NCBI GenBank assembly: GCA_964017185.1
Contig: OZ024874.1
Span: 50,744,856-50,808,855, forward strand
Source of the DNA: Rugalucina vietnamica
Taxonomy: Eukaryota > Mollusca > Bivalvia > Lucinida > Lucinidae
Direction of reading: 5' to 3'
DNA: 64,000 nucleotides
Below, piece after piece: positions 41,672 to 53,730 of the stretch. The notes beneath the pieces are model-generated. The model had not been told where the DNA came from, made no database searches, and saw only the letters and a program-made list of their open reading frames with translations. How positions within the stretch are numbered: the stretch's first letter is position 1; every line of letters starts with the position of its first letter. Made by a program: the position numbers and the translations under genes.

Positions 41672-42080
41672 AGCTCACCTGAGCCGTTAAGCGCACAAGG
41701 TGAGCTTAAAGGATGGCCATGATCCGGCGTAGTCGCCCATCGTCCACAATTCAAAGATCTTTTTCTCTGAAACTGCTTGGCTAACCAAAGCTAAATTTTA
41801 TAGTAAGGGGAAACGAAAGGTATTTTTATAAATAATCGAAGTATGACCAAGATGGCCACCCATATATGGTAAAATCCCTTCAAAACTCTCCTTCTCCAGA
41901 ATCGCTGGACCGATTTCAACGAAACTTGGCATGTAACATTAATGACTAGAGTACTGCACTGTGTTTATAAATCATGACGCTGTGATGACCTTGGTGAATT
42001 TTGAGTCAAGGTCAACCTGACTGTGGCTCCATCCCGACATGACCAAATTGTTGGCAGGGACGTTAAACCTCAATACAAAG
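41672..42080. repeat. Degraded satellite unit followed by a SINE tail
   Basis: TAGCTCACCTGAGCCGTTAA to about 42015 matches one unit of the 26222 satellite, including GGATGGCCATGATCCGGCG and CTTCTCCAGAATCGCTGGAC. It is followed by GACATGACC...GGGACGTTAAACCTC, a SINE tail. Confidence 0.75.
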
Positions 42081-42344
42081 AAACAAAATGCCTTTCAGTG
42101 TCAATACGACGCCATACTGTTACCAACAGATGATTATAAAATAACGGTAACCGTTATAAATGATATACATATCGTGGGCGGCTCTCTTGATTAAATTAAA
42201 ACTTGGCAGAAAAAATCAATACAATATCAAATAAACTGAAAATTATTGCATTTATATCGAAATAGAAAATGCGATTTCGAGCCTTCATCCTCATTTATGA
42301 GATCTTAATATCATTAACTGCCATACCAATGCAATGGACAATAC

Positions 42345-43688
42345 TGTTACGAGCAAGCGTAACAAGACAATACAGGTTTAGCGAAAACCAACCAAGTAAT
42401 TCAAACTTAACAACTTTTAATTAAACAAACAAACGAATGCTGCAAATACATACAAACAAACAAACAGATAAGTAAATAAATAACTTACAAAGTTAATGTC
42501 AAATAAATCCATGTCCCTCAAATGTAAGTCCACAATCTAGTAACCAGAATATGAGCACATGTATATTTAATCCACAATATTTTTTATAATCCAAAACACT
42601 AGTGAAACAACCAAAACTATAAACTTTAAACCACTTTGAATTTCTGAATACCTAAGACTGGATTGGTACCCATATATATACATTTGAGGAAAAATCAACC
42701 ATCTTCTAGAAAAGTATATAATAAACTGTTCGAGAACAGTACAGACAGATCTGTTTTGTTCTGCCAATGTCAAATGGTCAGGTGACATTGAGAATTTTCT
42801 TTAGAGTACCAGAATATTTCTGTTATAAGGTGACAATAATAAATCGCCCAGAGATTCAACCAGAAGCTTCTATAATGTGCTAATAACTTAAAGCTATTCA
42901 TTTTAGTTGGTTGGGGCCGGAGCTTCTTGTCTGTTGCTTGGCCCACCGGGGTCCAACTGATGTTTTTCTTTAGCTCCGGAGTTAGTAAGTTATTTGGCGC
43001 CCAGGGATCTCCATCGTCGGGCAGCTTACTGAATCTGTGAGTCCTGGTTTTTGATTCATCGGGATGTTTATCATGATTTATTTGTTTGTTCTTGATGATT
43101 CATTTACTAGTTAGAGATTCACCACGAGGACCGAAGAACTAACTAAATGTTATGAACCACTGCAGAAGCTGAGGGTGAGGTTACGGCCGTGTAAAATCGA
43201 TTTAAACCCGCCAGTAACTTTGTGTTACTGATCGTTCCAAGTCGGTTCTTTTTGTTTTATGTCTTGGTGTTTAAAATATTTTTGTGCTGTTGGCGCCTTA
43301 TGTACGTTTGCAAATTTTTAGTTAAGTTAAGGTAACTGAGTGGCCACCTATTGGGAAAATAGCTGCTCATTCGGCTTACGAAATGTTTTCATGGTATAAG
43401 TACCTGATTGTTAGTTTGGTTTTTTCCCACCTTGGTTTTTGGAGTGGGAGTCTTTTTCTGGTTGCGCATTTTCCTGATCTTTGCCTACTTGTACTTTTTT
43501 AATAATAATAATAGTTAAAAACATAATCAATGACACAATTCTGTAAAGTTCTAGACAATAAATTCTAGAAGAATAAAAATGAAATACATATATTAATCAA
43601 AGTTACTCCCCTTTGACTATATATAAATAAATGACAAGTAATAGTTTTACAAAGAATCAATATTATTGAATCAATCATATATATAACA
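42345..43688 (-). repeat. 3' LTR of the Gmr1-like element (with R3 insertion)
   Basis: LTR sequence occupies 42345-about 42892 and about 43505-43688; the two LTRs are highly similar over these parts. The intervening R3 element is absent from the other LTR at the same place (CTAATAACTT), so it inserted after the retrotransposon. Confidence 0.88.
42893..43505 (+). mobile_element. R3 dispersed element, complete copy inside an LTR
   Basis: The filled/empty comparison of the two LTRs fixes this copy's limits to within a few bases: AAAGCTATTCATTTTAGTTGG at the left, TTGCCTACTTGTACTTTTTT at the right. It is about 610 bp with no ORF, no long TIR and no tRNA-like head. A T-rich plus-strand end (A-rich on the minus strand) could be a retroposon tail. 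Class unknown. Confidence 0.75.
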
Positions 43689-43705
43689 CTTCCCTTCTTC
43701 AAAGA
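43689..43705 (-). promoter_or_regulatory. Polypurine tract of the Gmr1-like element
   Basis: The minus strand reads TTTGAAGAAGGGAAG immediately before the 3' LTR start TGTTATATATATG. This is the expected site for plus-strand DNA priming. Confidence 0.7.
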
Positions 43706-43779
43706 AAAGAAAGTTTTATGAAATAAAACTTTCTTTTGCAATACTCATATGCAAACATATAAGGCAAAACTGTCAAGCT

Positions 43780-44373
43780 CTTGAAAGGGTGTCTGGAATT
43801 ATATTATCTCTACCTCTGATGTGTTTAATGTCAAGATTGTACTCTTGCAACATGAGACTTATGCTCTAGCTAATACTCAGATGGAGTCTCATTTTATGGT
43901 GCTAATATAACTGGGACATTTTTAAGTATGGCACAAACCGAACAAAACAAACTCTGAAAAGCCTCAGTCCAAACATACCTGACCTTCTTATCATAAAGTA
44001 AGTTTGTCAAAGGCTTAGCTATAACTGAAAAATTATTACAGAAATTCCTGTAATATCCAGCCATACTCTAAAAGCGCATCAGCTGCCGTTTTCCTGTAGG
44101 TACGATAAAATTTGATACAGCCTCAACTTTAGCTTCCACAGGTCTGACTTGACCTTGTCCAACAATATGTCCTAGAAATGTCAAATTAGCATGACAGAAT
44201 TCACTTTTTGGCAAGTTAATTGTCAGTTTAGCATCACTGAGTCTTTTGAAGAATTCTCTGATGATCTCCAGGTGTTGTTCCCACTCTTCACTGTAGATGA
44301 TGGCATCGTCGATGTAAGCTTTACACCCATCCAGGCCGAAAATCAATCTATTAAAGTCACAGTATATTTTCAA
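43780..44373 (-). pseudogene. Gmr1-like RT C-terminal half and RNase H remnant
   Basis: The frame begins just before the RT active-site block and contains YIDDAIIYS (around 44305), the FLGHIVGQGQV segment and the connection. Beyond 44068 a frame change leads into MAGYYRNFCNNFS-type sequence and then a small C-terminal piece with HIRGRDNIIPDTLSR. The catalytic core of RNase H between these pieces is missing, so it has suffered an internal deletion. Confidence 0.8.
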
Positions 44374-45736
44374 TCAATTTTATATGTGAAAAAAAATTTT
44401 TTTTGGTCATAAGTTTTGTGCTAAAATGATGCCTAAAGATGGGCATTAAAATTCTCATTTACGCGCCTTAATTTGGGCTAAAATTAAGGGAAATACCTTA
44501 ATTTTGCCTTATTTACATTTTTTGATTCTACCCCAAATATTATAAAGAGTTCTAGGCGTGACTTAAGGCGGGGTACCGTAGTAGGCTTGCGCACTCACAT
44601 ATTCTCGCGTCATCAATAAAATGTAAACAACATGTAGCCATGAGCGGGTTCGTCAAAGGCTGTAAGCGGCTCAGCCTCGTTTCCAGATACTGAAATGCAA
44701 CGCTTAGAAGGTTGTCAACAACTCGACGTAGAAAAAAGAGAGGCATTTATCATTAGAGGCATCCTAGAGAGAGAAACATCAAAAAGGAGCGTTTTTATCA
44801 TAAAAAAGCAGTTTGTACAGCAAAATTTCGTCGCTCGATTTTGCCACACTTGGTTGTTTGCGACGCATTTTAGAATAACAATGAAATGTGTGTACCCACC
44901 ATCTTGCAGATCTGGACTAAATACGTGTAACTTTTAAGTTTACCGTGATTTTTGTGCACTTAGGAAGATCGATCGATCTACTTGAGATGCTTTGAACTAC
45001 AGTAGATCAATGAAATTGTGTTCCCAACCTGGCGGAAGCACAAAATATTAAAATCCAGTGATTCTACAATGGAATATGGAGGAGATGGGGAGCGGGGAAT
45101 AGGAGGAATGTTATGTAGGTCCCATGACGAGGCGACTTCAAAACTTCTAGACATTTGGTAAGGGTACAGTGTCTGTTCTGTTTTTCAAACATAAAGCTAA
45201 ATAATAACACTCATGTACATGTATATTTTGCATTTCGCTTTACGCATGCCGCTTAAGCGGGCGCTTAAGCCAGTTAAGGAGCCACTGAGATGCCACATGG
45301 ATGGGCGTATAAATCTCTAGAATAGCACCTTGTCCACCTCCAATTAAGATATTGTATCACAGTTGGAAGTGGTATAGAGACACGATTTTATTACATGTAC
45401 ATGTACTGTAGATCTATTTTAATTGAGGTTCGATACGGGGTATATTGACTACTTTTGACAAGTATTCGCTTCTCAAAGGGAGATAACAGTGTCGAGTTGT
45501 ACATTAAGATTTCGATAATCACAGATTATCACACTTTTCAATGTATATAACCAGTAACAATAAATCATTCATGTTATACATACCAGGCCATATTGCATTA
45601 TTTTATCGTTTTAGGCATTGCTAGTGAAAGCCAGACACAGATTCTACCAATACCTATTGAGAGGGCTGAGGTAAAATTTTCATTGATACATTTTCATATA
45701 TTTTCACTATGGTTTCCAATCGTTTCGAACCCGAAT

Positions 45737-45776
<40 letters not shown>

Positions 45777-47534
45777 CGAACCCATTTTTTTTTCGAACCC
45801 ATGTCATTTTGAAAACCACTTCGGTCTTTTCATACACATTTTTGTTCATTTCGTACCCAATTAAAACCATTACTTAAAAATTTTTGATAGTGACATGAAG
45901 TCAGATCCAAACAAAACCCATGGTTCTGACTTTATGTCACAATCAACAATTTTTCAGTCATGTTGGGACGACGCCAGCGGTTCCTGGGTTTCTGGGTGTC
46001 AAACAGTGTTATGCGAAGCTTCAAAATGCCGTGTTGAAGAACACTGCACGGTGGAAGTAGTTATCGTAATTATCTTGCTGCAGACTTGTCCTATTCCACT
46101 AATTTTGCTCGTTTGCACAAGATTACCTCATTAAACTTATAGTTGTATTATATTATTCTTTTAGGCAAAGAAGTACGGTGCTAACTTACATAGTAGAAGA
46201 CGGTTTAATGCTCGGAGGTGTTGGGGAGATGCTTAAGCCATGTTCTAACTGTCCCGGATTATCTACGGTTAACCAGGATGAATCGTATCGGGCCGGGATA
46301 GAACCATAGCGCCACCATGGACATGCGTGGAAGGTGCAGAACCGGGCGACACCGGGACAAAGCGTTCGAGCATGATAAACCGGGATGACCCGACGTAAAG
46401 TGGGGAAATTGGAAAATGCCCGTGTATTATATAAAATAAAAAGAAAACTTAAGTTGAAAACATAAAAAAATCTGATGTTTTCAACTCACTCGATGAAATA
46501 TATTTGGTATTCACCTAAAAAAAGCAAATATCTTCTATATCTTTATCAAAACTATACTATGCAAAATATTGATGTTTTATAAATTTTTGATCATCTTAGA
46601 GCAATTTTGTACATTTCTTTCATTTAAATGACAAGAATAGGGTCTTAGGCACATGATACAATGGATTGAAAAACGCCATCATTCAAGAGGATTTTGGAGC
46701 AACCAAGAAATACAGAAAGGGTGTGAAGGCAAAATATATTTAGGCCATTAGACACATCTTTTTCAACCCTTGTTTATCAACGTTGTTGATTATATGACAA
46801 ATGAGAGTGGTCTTTTTCGGTACAAACTTTAACTACCGAAAAACAAAACGACGTCAACGTTTCGCCAAGTGGTCGAAATTGTCTTAATTTCGGGTTACTT
46901 GGTTCCCATGGATTTTCAGAAAAACAAAACAAGACAAACAAAGCACAATGTAGCCAATACAGTGGCAAGTAGCACTTTAAAGTTTCAGGGCCATAACGCG
47001 TCATGCTAGTGAGATAGGGGAAATCCTAATAAGAAACGTAACTGTAAGGCGATATTTAAAAAACTAATGATCTTTATTTCTCGGCAATTAAACTTCGTTT
47101 ACATGGTTAATGTTTTTTTTTCTCTTTGGTTTGATGTCTAAACAGTTGCTTAAGCATGATTTTGGTTTCCCAAACTAAGCAGACTTGCAAGTTTTGATCA
47201 TGCGTCTTAATTTGTGACGTTACATGTACGTCAGTATCGCCGTAAGGTTTGCTTTTTCGAAATTTTTCGCATGCAAGTTCTTGTCGAAAGGTTACCACTT
47301 ACGTCTATATTCAAAATATAACTTTTATTCATTATGTGCAGAGACATGCGAATGTAGTTAAAAAAATTGCTAAATTTAATGTGCATAGTATATTTATAAG
47401 TGATATTTTTCACCGATGAAATGATATTCATACTATTGCATGAAGTCAGACGATATATCTACAATAAAGTTTTGATCATTACTGATGTTTCCATTCATTT
47501 GACTTCATTCTATGTGGTTGACTCTAAAAAGTAG

Positions 47535-47710
47535 GGAAGCGCAGTTGCGTTCTGATAGAGCATCGGACTCCGTGTGGAGAGGTATTTTTTTTCGATCCCC
47601 ACTGGTGGCATAGTGCTGTGTTCTTGAGTAAGACACATTAACATCCCAGAGTGCTGGTTAAAACCCCGGTAGCGGTGAGTCCGTCCCGACATTCATGAGA
47701 ACGTAAGGAA
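47535..47710 (+). repeat. tRNA-like SINE remnant
   Basis: GTTGCGTTCTGATAGAGCAT (box-A-like) and TTTCGATCCCCACTGGTGG (box-B-like), followed by GAGTAAGACACATTAACATC and a GTGAGTCCGTCCCGACAT tail typical of the local SINE tails. Confidence 0.55.
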
Positions 47711-48329
47711 CATTTAAAAATTAAAAACGTAAAAATGCAGAGGATCTAAAACAGTTAAATTCCAAATCCGCACACCAACAGGAAACGCCAATAGCGATAT
47801 GCTGAAACCCAGGGATACTAGTTTTGGGTAGAAAAGCCGTCATTTTGGTCGGGAGACCAAATAATGGAAAGATATGGACAGTAGATATGGTACAGTCATG
47901 TGCATTCAGTTGATTTGATTATTTGGCTTTTACATCCCAGTCAACAGCTATGGTCACACGAGGACGGGATCTTGGTTTAATGTCTCGTCCAAAGAACTAG
48001 AGAAGCTCGGGATGGAACGCATTGCCATGTTTTGCATGGCAAAACTACACCAAAGAGGCCTTTTTCTAGATCCATGTTAAGGTCAATCTATGATACACGA
48101 ATAATATGATTTGATATGTTTATAAAATGTAAGAATTATATACTAGTAAATATGGCTCGACGAGTCATAATGCTGCTAACAGGTATCAGTGATGTGCGCA
48201 TGTCAATTTCGATACTTATTCGGTTTTTGATCTGTCTGTGGTCATTGTCGAGCTACTTGTGTGTAATACTGTTTCTTTCTAGTCTTTCCTTGCATGAGGG
48301 AATATAAAAGATATTTTGAATTGACTTGG

Positions 48330-50330
48330 TACGCTGAGACCAAAGATCGACGTATCTTGCTCCAGCTGCGTACGTACGGCGTACCTCTGGCAGTCCTGTG
48401 GCGTAGGTCTGACTAGTCACAATATGTGTGGCCGCCTTCTTTACAGAATGATGGACCACAATGCTACCTTTGTACTGAGGCTTCGATCGTTTTGCATTTT
48501 GGTCGCTTAGAAATCGATTGAATTTCAAAACATAATCTTTAAAATAAATCTTATTTTAAGGGCTTATTTTATGGTAATCGACTGATATTTTATGTAATGC
48601 AGCATGAGAAAAAAACAACAATCTGCATATGCGACAGCAAAAGCGCAGATCAGCTTCCCAGTAAATGCATAGCTGATCAGCACCTTTATTTTCGCTACAC
48701 TGAACGTGCTATCCCTCTTCTTCTAACATCCAAAATTTCAAGCTTCTCTGAGCCTTCTTCTGTGCACGTGGTTGTACAGGCCAGTTAGTGTCAAAGCTGG
48801 ACGAAATCATATATTGTTGGGTTTTCTCATGCGAAGGGCCATATGTAAAAAATGCTTATAAAATTAGTAAAATGCATGCAGTTTGATGACACAAGAGCAA
48901 CACTCAAACAACGATATATAAACACCGTTTCTAGGTGATGTATTACTGAAACCGCTGTTCATACTATTGCGTATCGACTCGCGTATCTACGGCGTATCAA
49001 TATACGAAAGATCCGTCACGCGTACGTCGTACATACGTGAGCATACGTAGCTCATACGCCGAGGTGCTACGTTTTTTTATGTGTGCACTTAAAAATTCGT
49101 AGCTGCTGACGTACGTGGCAGGTCCGATACGCCGTACATACATCACACATACGTGGTACATACGAAAGCAACGTGGCAGATACGCCGTAGATACGTAGCT
49201 CATACTCCTGATACGCCACACGTACGTCGCGGGTAACATGCCACGTAACCGTGGCGTATATATAGCGTACCTTTCGTATCTGCTACGTACGTGTGAGATA
49301 TGTGTGACGTATGTGTGTCGTATCCTCGACTCTCTTTTCGTATCTACGGCGTATCAACGACGTACGTGTATCAATATCGTATGTGTTATGTACGTTTCGC
49401 TGCTGTGGAGTATGTGGAATAAGGAGTATTAGGAATATTTTGTGGCGTTCCAAGAGAAACTTTATGCTTCTATATAAATGTTTTCGTTTTTCCGAAGTCA
49501 TGGATCAGATGTTTCTCGCGGCCCGGTGTGCCGTGTACGGTTCTTTTAAGGCTACGCTTGGTGTAGCCTCTGTCTTTGTTTAGTTCGTCTTTAGACCAGC
49601 ATTGGAGATGTCACCCCCCCCCCTTTTTTCGGCGTTAATCTAGATTCTCCAGATTTCTCCTGTGGCATCTTCGACCTTTGATGCTAGTAATTGATAACAG
49701 TAAATTAAAATGTGCGACTTGTATGAACAAAGTGAACACAACCGTTTGTTCTCATAGATTTTAAAAAAAAAGCAAATGGTACAGAACAGATACGCCGCAG
49801 ATAAGAATAGAACGTAGTACATACGCCGTAGATACGTCACGCGTACACTTCATACGCCATACATACGTAACACGTACGTAGCACATACGCCTGGATACAC
49901 CGTACATACGAAAGTGAAATTCAATACGAATACAGATACGTCACTGATACGCCACGGGAACGTAGTACGAACGTCACACGTGCGTGACCTACATACGTCG
50001 CTTGAACAAACTGATACGGCTCAGACCTCGGCGTATCGACATTATCATAGATACGCGAGCGAAACGCCGCAGATACGTGAATATGTGACAAAGCTATTAA
50101 TCGTTACGTTTACGTGGCGTATAATGAGTACCTGCTGCGTTGCATTCTTATACATGTTATTGGCGTATGCACGGCGTATCGGAACTGCTGCGTTATGGTA
50201 CGTACTCGTAAAAATTGTAGCACCTCAGGCTGCCAGTTGTACGAGTTGTGTATCGAAGAATGCGAGCTACGTATACTCTTTAACTTAGGTTGTTCCCGGG
50301 TCGACATGGCTCATACTCCACAGACCACTT
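48330..50330. repeat. Arrays of degenerate ATACG/CGTAT units in alternating orientation
   Basis: Units close to GATACGCCGTAGATACGTCAC read in one orientation at about 48965-49250 and 49790-50090, and in the opposite orientation at about 49255-49420 and 50105-50290. CTGTGGAGTATG at 49403 has its complement near 50316. The organisation (short degenerate units, orientation switches) resembles the arms of the Harbinger-like element at 18188-20810 with a different unit. No transposase or clear target duplication was found. Confidence 0.65.
48597..48842 (+). mobile_element. MITE-1 copy
   Basis: GCATGAGAAAAAAACAACAA at the left end, core AGCGCAGATCAGCTTCCCAG...GCTGATCAGCACCTT, and GTTGGGTTTTCTCATGCGA at the right. 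It is more diverged than the PNISR copies. Confidence 0.75.
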
Positions 50331-50992
50331 TATTCTCGTTTTCAGTAACCCGGGCATTGAGAATTTTTGCGCCGGTAAACGTAAGTTTTCTCTGATTTCA
50401 TTGCAACGCCACCCCGTATGAAGGCTGACCACAAAACACGTTATTTTAGGGAGGAAATATGACGTTATGGCTATGATGTTGGCATAAAAATGAATGTGCC
50501 AACGTTCGGGTAATGCATTATAGAGAATGCAGAATTGCTATAGAACGCGGTTCTTGAACGGTCTTTCATGTATAGGACAGTCTGCGCTGTTATCTTTCTT
50601 ATTTTCCCCCTATGTAGCCTCTCCGTAAATAAAATCGATTATACATGACAAAATACCACATTGTTTAGGGCACACACTATTGCCTTTCAATGATGGGACA
50701 AGTACTCATGAACAAGATGTCAATGCACACGATCATACTTTCAATATTTTTTTATTTTACAGTAAATCATAAGTATATGTAATTATGTTTGGTCGTAAAT
50801 AGAGTTTAACACGTGTTTCTATTTACTTCCGGAATTCCAAAACTTTGCGCATAAAATTCGAGTGTGAAGGCGGGCAAAAATATATATTTATCACTGTCAC
50901 TCATTTAAGTCAAACTTTAATTAGTCTTTAATTGGGTTATCTGTAATGCATTTGGGAAGTTTTCGACAGATCCTTGTTCGGCAAACAAAGCA

Positions 50993-51565
50993 CTAGAACA
51001 TACCAAAAATTATCAAAATTGAAAAAATTAATTGAAAATTTACAGACACTTTAACCAAGCGAACCAAGGAACATTTCAGCGCTTTAAATTTGTATTGATA
51101 TTGTTTATCTGGAGTAACAAATTCTGAAATCTCCTTTGCTCTGTCTGTAAGTGGAATCTGCCAAAACCCTTTCAATAGATCGAATTTTGTCACATATTTG
51201 GCGTGACCGATGTTGTCGGTGTAGTCATCAATTCTCGGTATGGGAAATGTGTCAGTTTTTGTGACAGAATTTACTTTTCTGTAGCCTGTGCACATTCGAA
51301 ATGTCCCATCAGATTTTGGCACAAGTAATAATGAAGAATACAAGGAGAACTCCATTCACTTTGACTAGGTTCTATAAAGTCATTGTCCAGCAAAACTTCT
51401 TTCCTGAGATATTGTTGTCTTTCAGGATGAAGTCTATACGGATGTTTCACCGGTTTTGCTCCTTCAATTATGTCTACATCATGATAGATTTTATCGGTTC
51501 TGGATGGAATGTCCGGAAATAAGTGCTCATACTCAAGAATTAACTGTTTCAGTTCATGTTTCTTG
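50993..51565 (-). pseudogene. Gmr1-like RT, N-terminal half
   Basis: The N-terminal part of RT (PVKHPYRLHPERQQYLRKEV, NDFIEPSQSEWSSPC) runs in one frame with the end of integrase. A frameshift near 51330 leads into a second frame carrying VPKSDGTFRMC, YRKVNSVTKTDTFPIPRIDD, KFDLLKGFWQIPLTDRA and FVTP. The similarity stops at FQ..I..IIFG, just before the active-site block found at 44373. Confidence 0.85.
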
Positions 51566-53303
51566 TCCGGATCTAGATGTGACAGTTTCTGATCGAGATC
51601 ATGAAGAATGTCAGAATTCTGGAGTTTTGAGGATAATGGTTCACAGTTTACAGAGTTCATTTCTTTTAAGTCTGTCTGATTTTGTTCATGAGGGACAGAA
51701 TTTACTATGCTTACTGATGATATAACTGAACTATCACTATCTCTATCAATGTACTTTTTAAGCATGTTAATATGACATAATTGTTTTTGCTTGCGCCTCC
51801 CAGGAGTGTTAACAATGTAATTAACATCACTTAACTTTTTCTCAACAGTATATGGACCATAATATCTAGCTTGTAATGGCCTGCCAGGAATGGGCAAAAG
51901 AGCAATCACCTTGTCTCCAGGGTCAAAGTTTCTGTTCTGAGCATTTTCATCAAAATGCAACTTCATTTTGCTCTGAGCTGACTTAAGATTGGACCGAGCA
52001 ACTCCCCAAGCTTTTGTCAATCTAGTTTCGAAGTCAGACACATACTGAAGTAAGTTCAAAGGACTGTCATTATTTGAAAGAAGCTTCTCTTTCATAAGTT
52101 TCAAAGGTCCACGAACAGTGTGTCCGAAAACAAGTTCAAATGGACTGAACCCAAGAGACTCTTGTACTGATTCTCTGACAGCAAATAATAGCAAATGAAT
52201 GCCTTCATCCCAATCTTTTTCAGTGTCAAAGCAGTAAGATCTGATCATGTTCTTCAAAGTTTGATGGAATCTTTCCAAAGCACTTGACTTTCAGGATGAT
52301 AAACTGGTGACTTATTTTGTTTAATGCCAAGTTCATGCATCACTTGCTGAAATGTTCCTGACATAAAATTGGAACCCTGGTCTGACTGGACAGATTTTGG
52401 AAGACCTACAAGTGTGAAAAACTTCACAAGGGCCTTAATTATTGTTTTGGTCTTGATATTCCTGAGTGGAATTGCTTCAGGAAAACGTGTTGAAGCACAC
52501 ATTATGGTTAAGAGATATTGGCAACCTGATTTAGTCTTGGGTAACGGACCTACACAGTCAATGATAATCCTACTAAACGGTTCATTAAATGCAGGAATAG
52601 GCTGTAAATTAGCTTTTGGAATAGTCTGATTAGGTTTTCCTACCATTTGGGAAACATCAGCTTTTAATCCTGGTCAGTAGAAATGCTTGAGAATTTTGTG
52701 GTAAGTCTTATTTATCCCTAAATGACCTGACATGGGAGTTTCATGTGCCAAGTTTAAGATTTCAGGACGATAAGCCTTAGGAACCACAATTTGGTGATTT
52801 ACGGTCCACTCGTCCTCCGCTGAAACATCAGGAGGACGCCATTTTCTCATTAAGATGTCATTTTTGACATAAAAGCAAACAGGAACCTGAGAAATTTCAT
52901 TTTCATCTAAAGCCCTTTCAAATAAAGGCGAGATTTCAGGATCACTGTGCTGTTCTTGACAAAGTTGTGACCTTGACATTTGGTCTTGACCTTGTTCAAT
53001 TAAAATTGAAGGTAATAGGTCATTATCTGACCTTTGATTGTTGAAGTCAGTTTGACTTGGAGAAAGAGATTTTGAAATCTCATCATGAAAAGACTGACCT
53101 ATAAAAGTGTCAGTTAAGTCAATATCCTGTATCCCATCATTCAATTTGGCTTTCTTTGCCATAGCCCTTGTAACGGCACATGAAGGGTAAAGATCAGGAA
53201 TTTCCTGCTCAATGGGATCAGGCAATTGATCCTCACAAGGTGTATTGGTCAAAAGTGGGTTTACCACAACCTTATCTCCGGCTAAGTCATTGCCTAATAG
53301 CAA
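51560..53303 (-). pseudogene. Gmr1-like integrase
   Basis: From right to left: a spacer (PEISPLFERALDEN) and a histidine pair of the HHCC finger (HETPMSGHLGINKTYH), where the two Cys are missing because of a deletion; a stop replaces a Trp near 52677. The catalytic core follows with IIIDCVGPLPKTKSG, SDQGSNFMSG and the Glu-containing HPESQ (52646-52254), a frameshift, then MERFHQTLKNMIRSYC and the C-terminal domain with YTVEKKLSDVNYIV (52278 leftwards). DDE residues are recognisable but the frame is broken. Placed upstream of RT, which is the defining oddity of this element. Confidence 0.88.
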
Positions 53304-53313
53304 GTGAACACCT

Positions 53314-53730
53314 TTAAAAGGTAAAAGAAGGCCTAATACCTACAGCCACAGGACCAGAAACTAAGTCTGAAGACAAATAAATATTATGGAGCGGTACATT
53401 AACAAATCCACACTCTACTCCCTGAATAAGGACACTTGTCCCAGTTGAAGTCTTCTCGGAAAAAGGCAGGGTATCTGCTAAAATAAGAGACTGAGAAGCT
53501 CCGGTATCTCGTAAGATTTTAATAGGGGTAGACTGGGCAGAATCACTAGTAAGTGACACAAAACCTTCTGATAAGAATGGTTCATAAATCTCCATAATAC
53601 AATCAGTCGCAGACGTTTTGGCCAAAATAGGATTTTCATCCTGAATAATAGACTGTGGTTTTGACCTTAAAGAACTAAGACCTGTTGGTCTAGAATTATT
53701 TTGATTTTGTCTCTCTTTTCTTCTTTTCAA
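53314..53730 (-). pseudogene. Gmr1-like aspartic protease
   Basis: Contains ILRDTGASQSLIL, the retropepsin active site, about two-thirds into the 138-residue frame. It overlaps the end of the gag frame by a few bases. Pepsin-type retroviral proteases work as dimers that process the polyprotein (family knowledge). Confidence 0.82.

Larger units (their letters stand above)
44375..50992. other. ~6.6 kb block between the two halves of the RT gene
   Basis: This stretch has no gypsy-type sequence and replaces only a few codons between the palm motifs, so it entered the element later. It has no large ORF. It includes a poly(T) run at 45738-45776, a CCGGGAT-rich degenerate segment near 46245-46400, a SINE remnant near 47535, a MITE-1 copy at 48597 and the ATACG repeat arrays at about 48330-50330. 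I see no clear terminal inverted repeats at its outer limits, so it may be several insertions. Confidence 0.6.

Noticed and set aside
44552..44937. Short ORFs in the 6.6 kb block
   Set aside because: No recognisable domains, repeats or splice structure.
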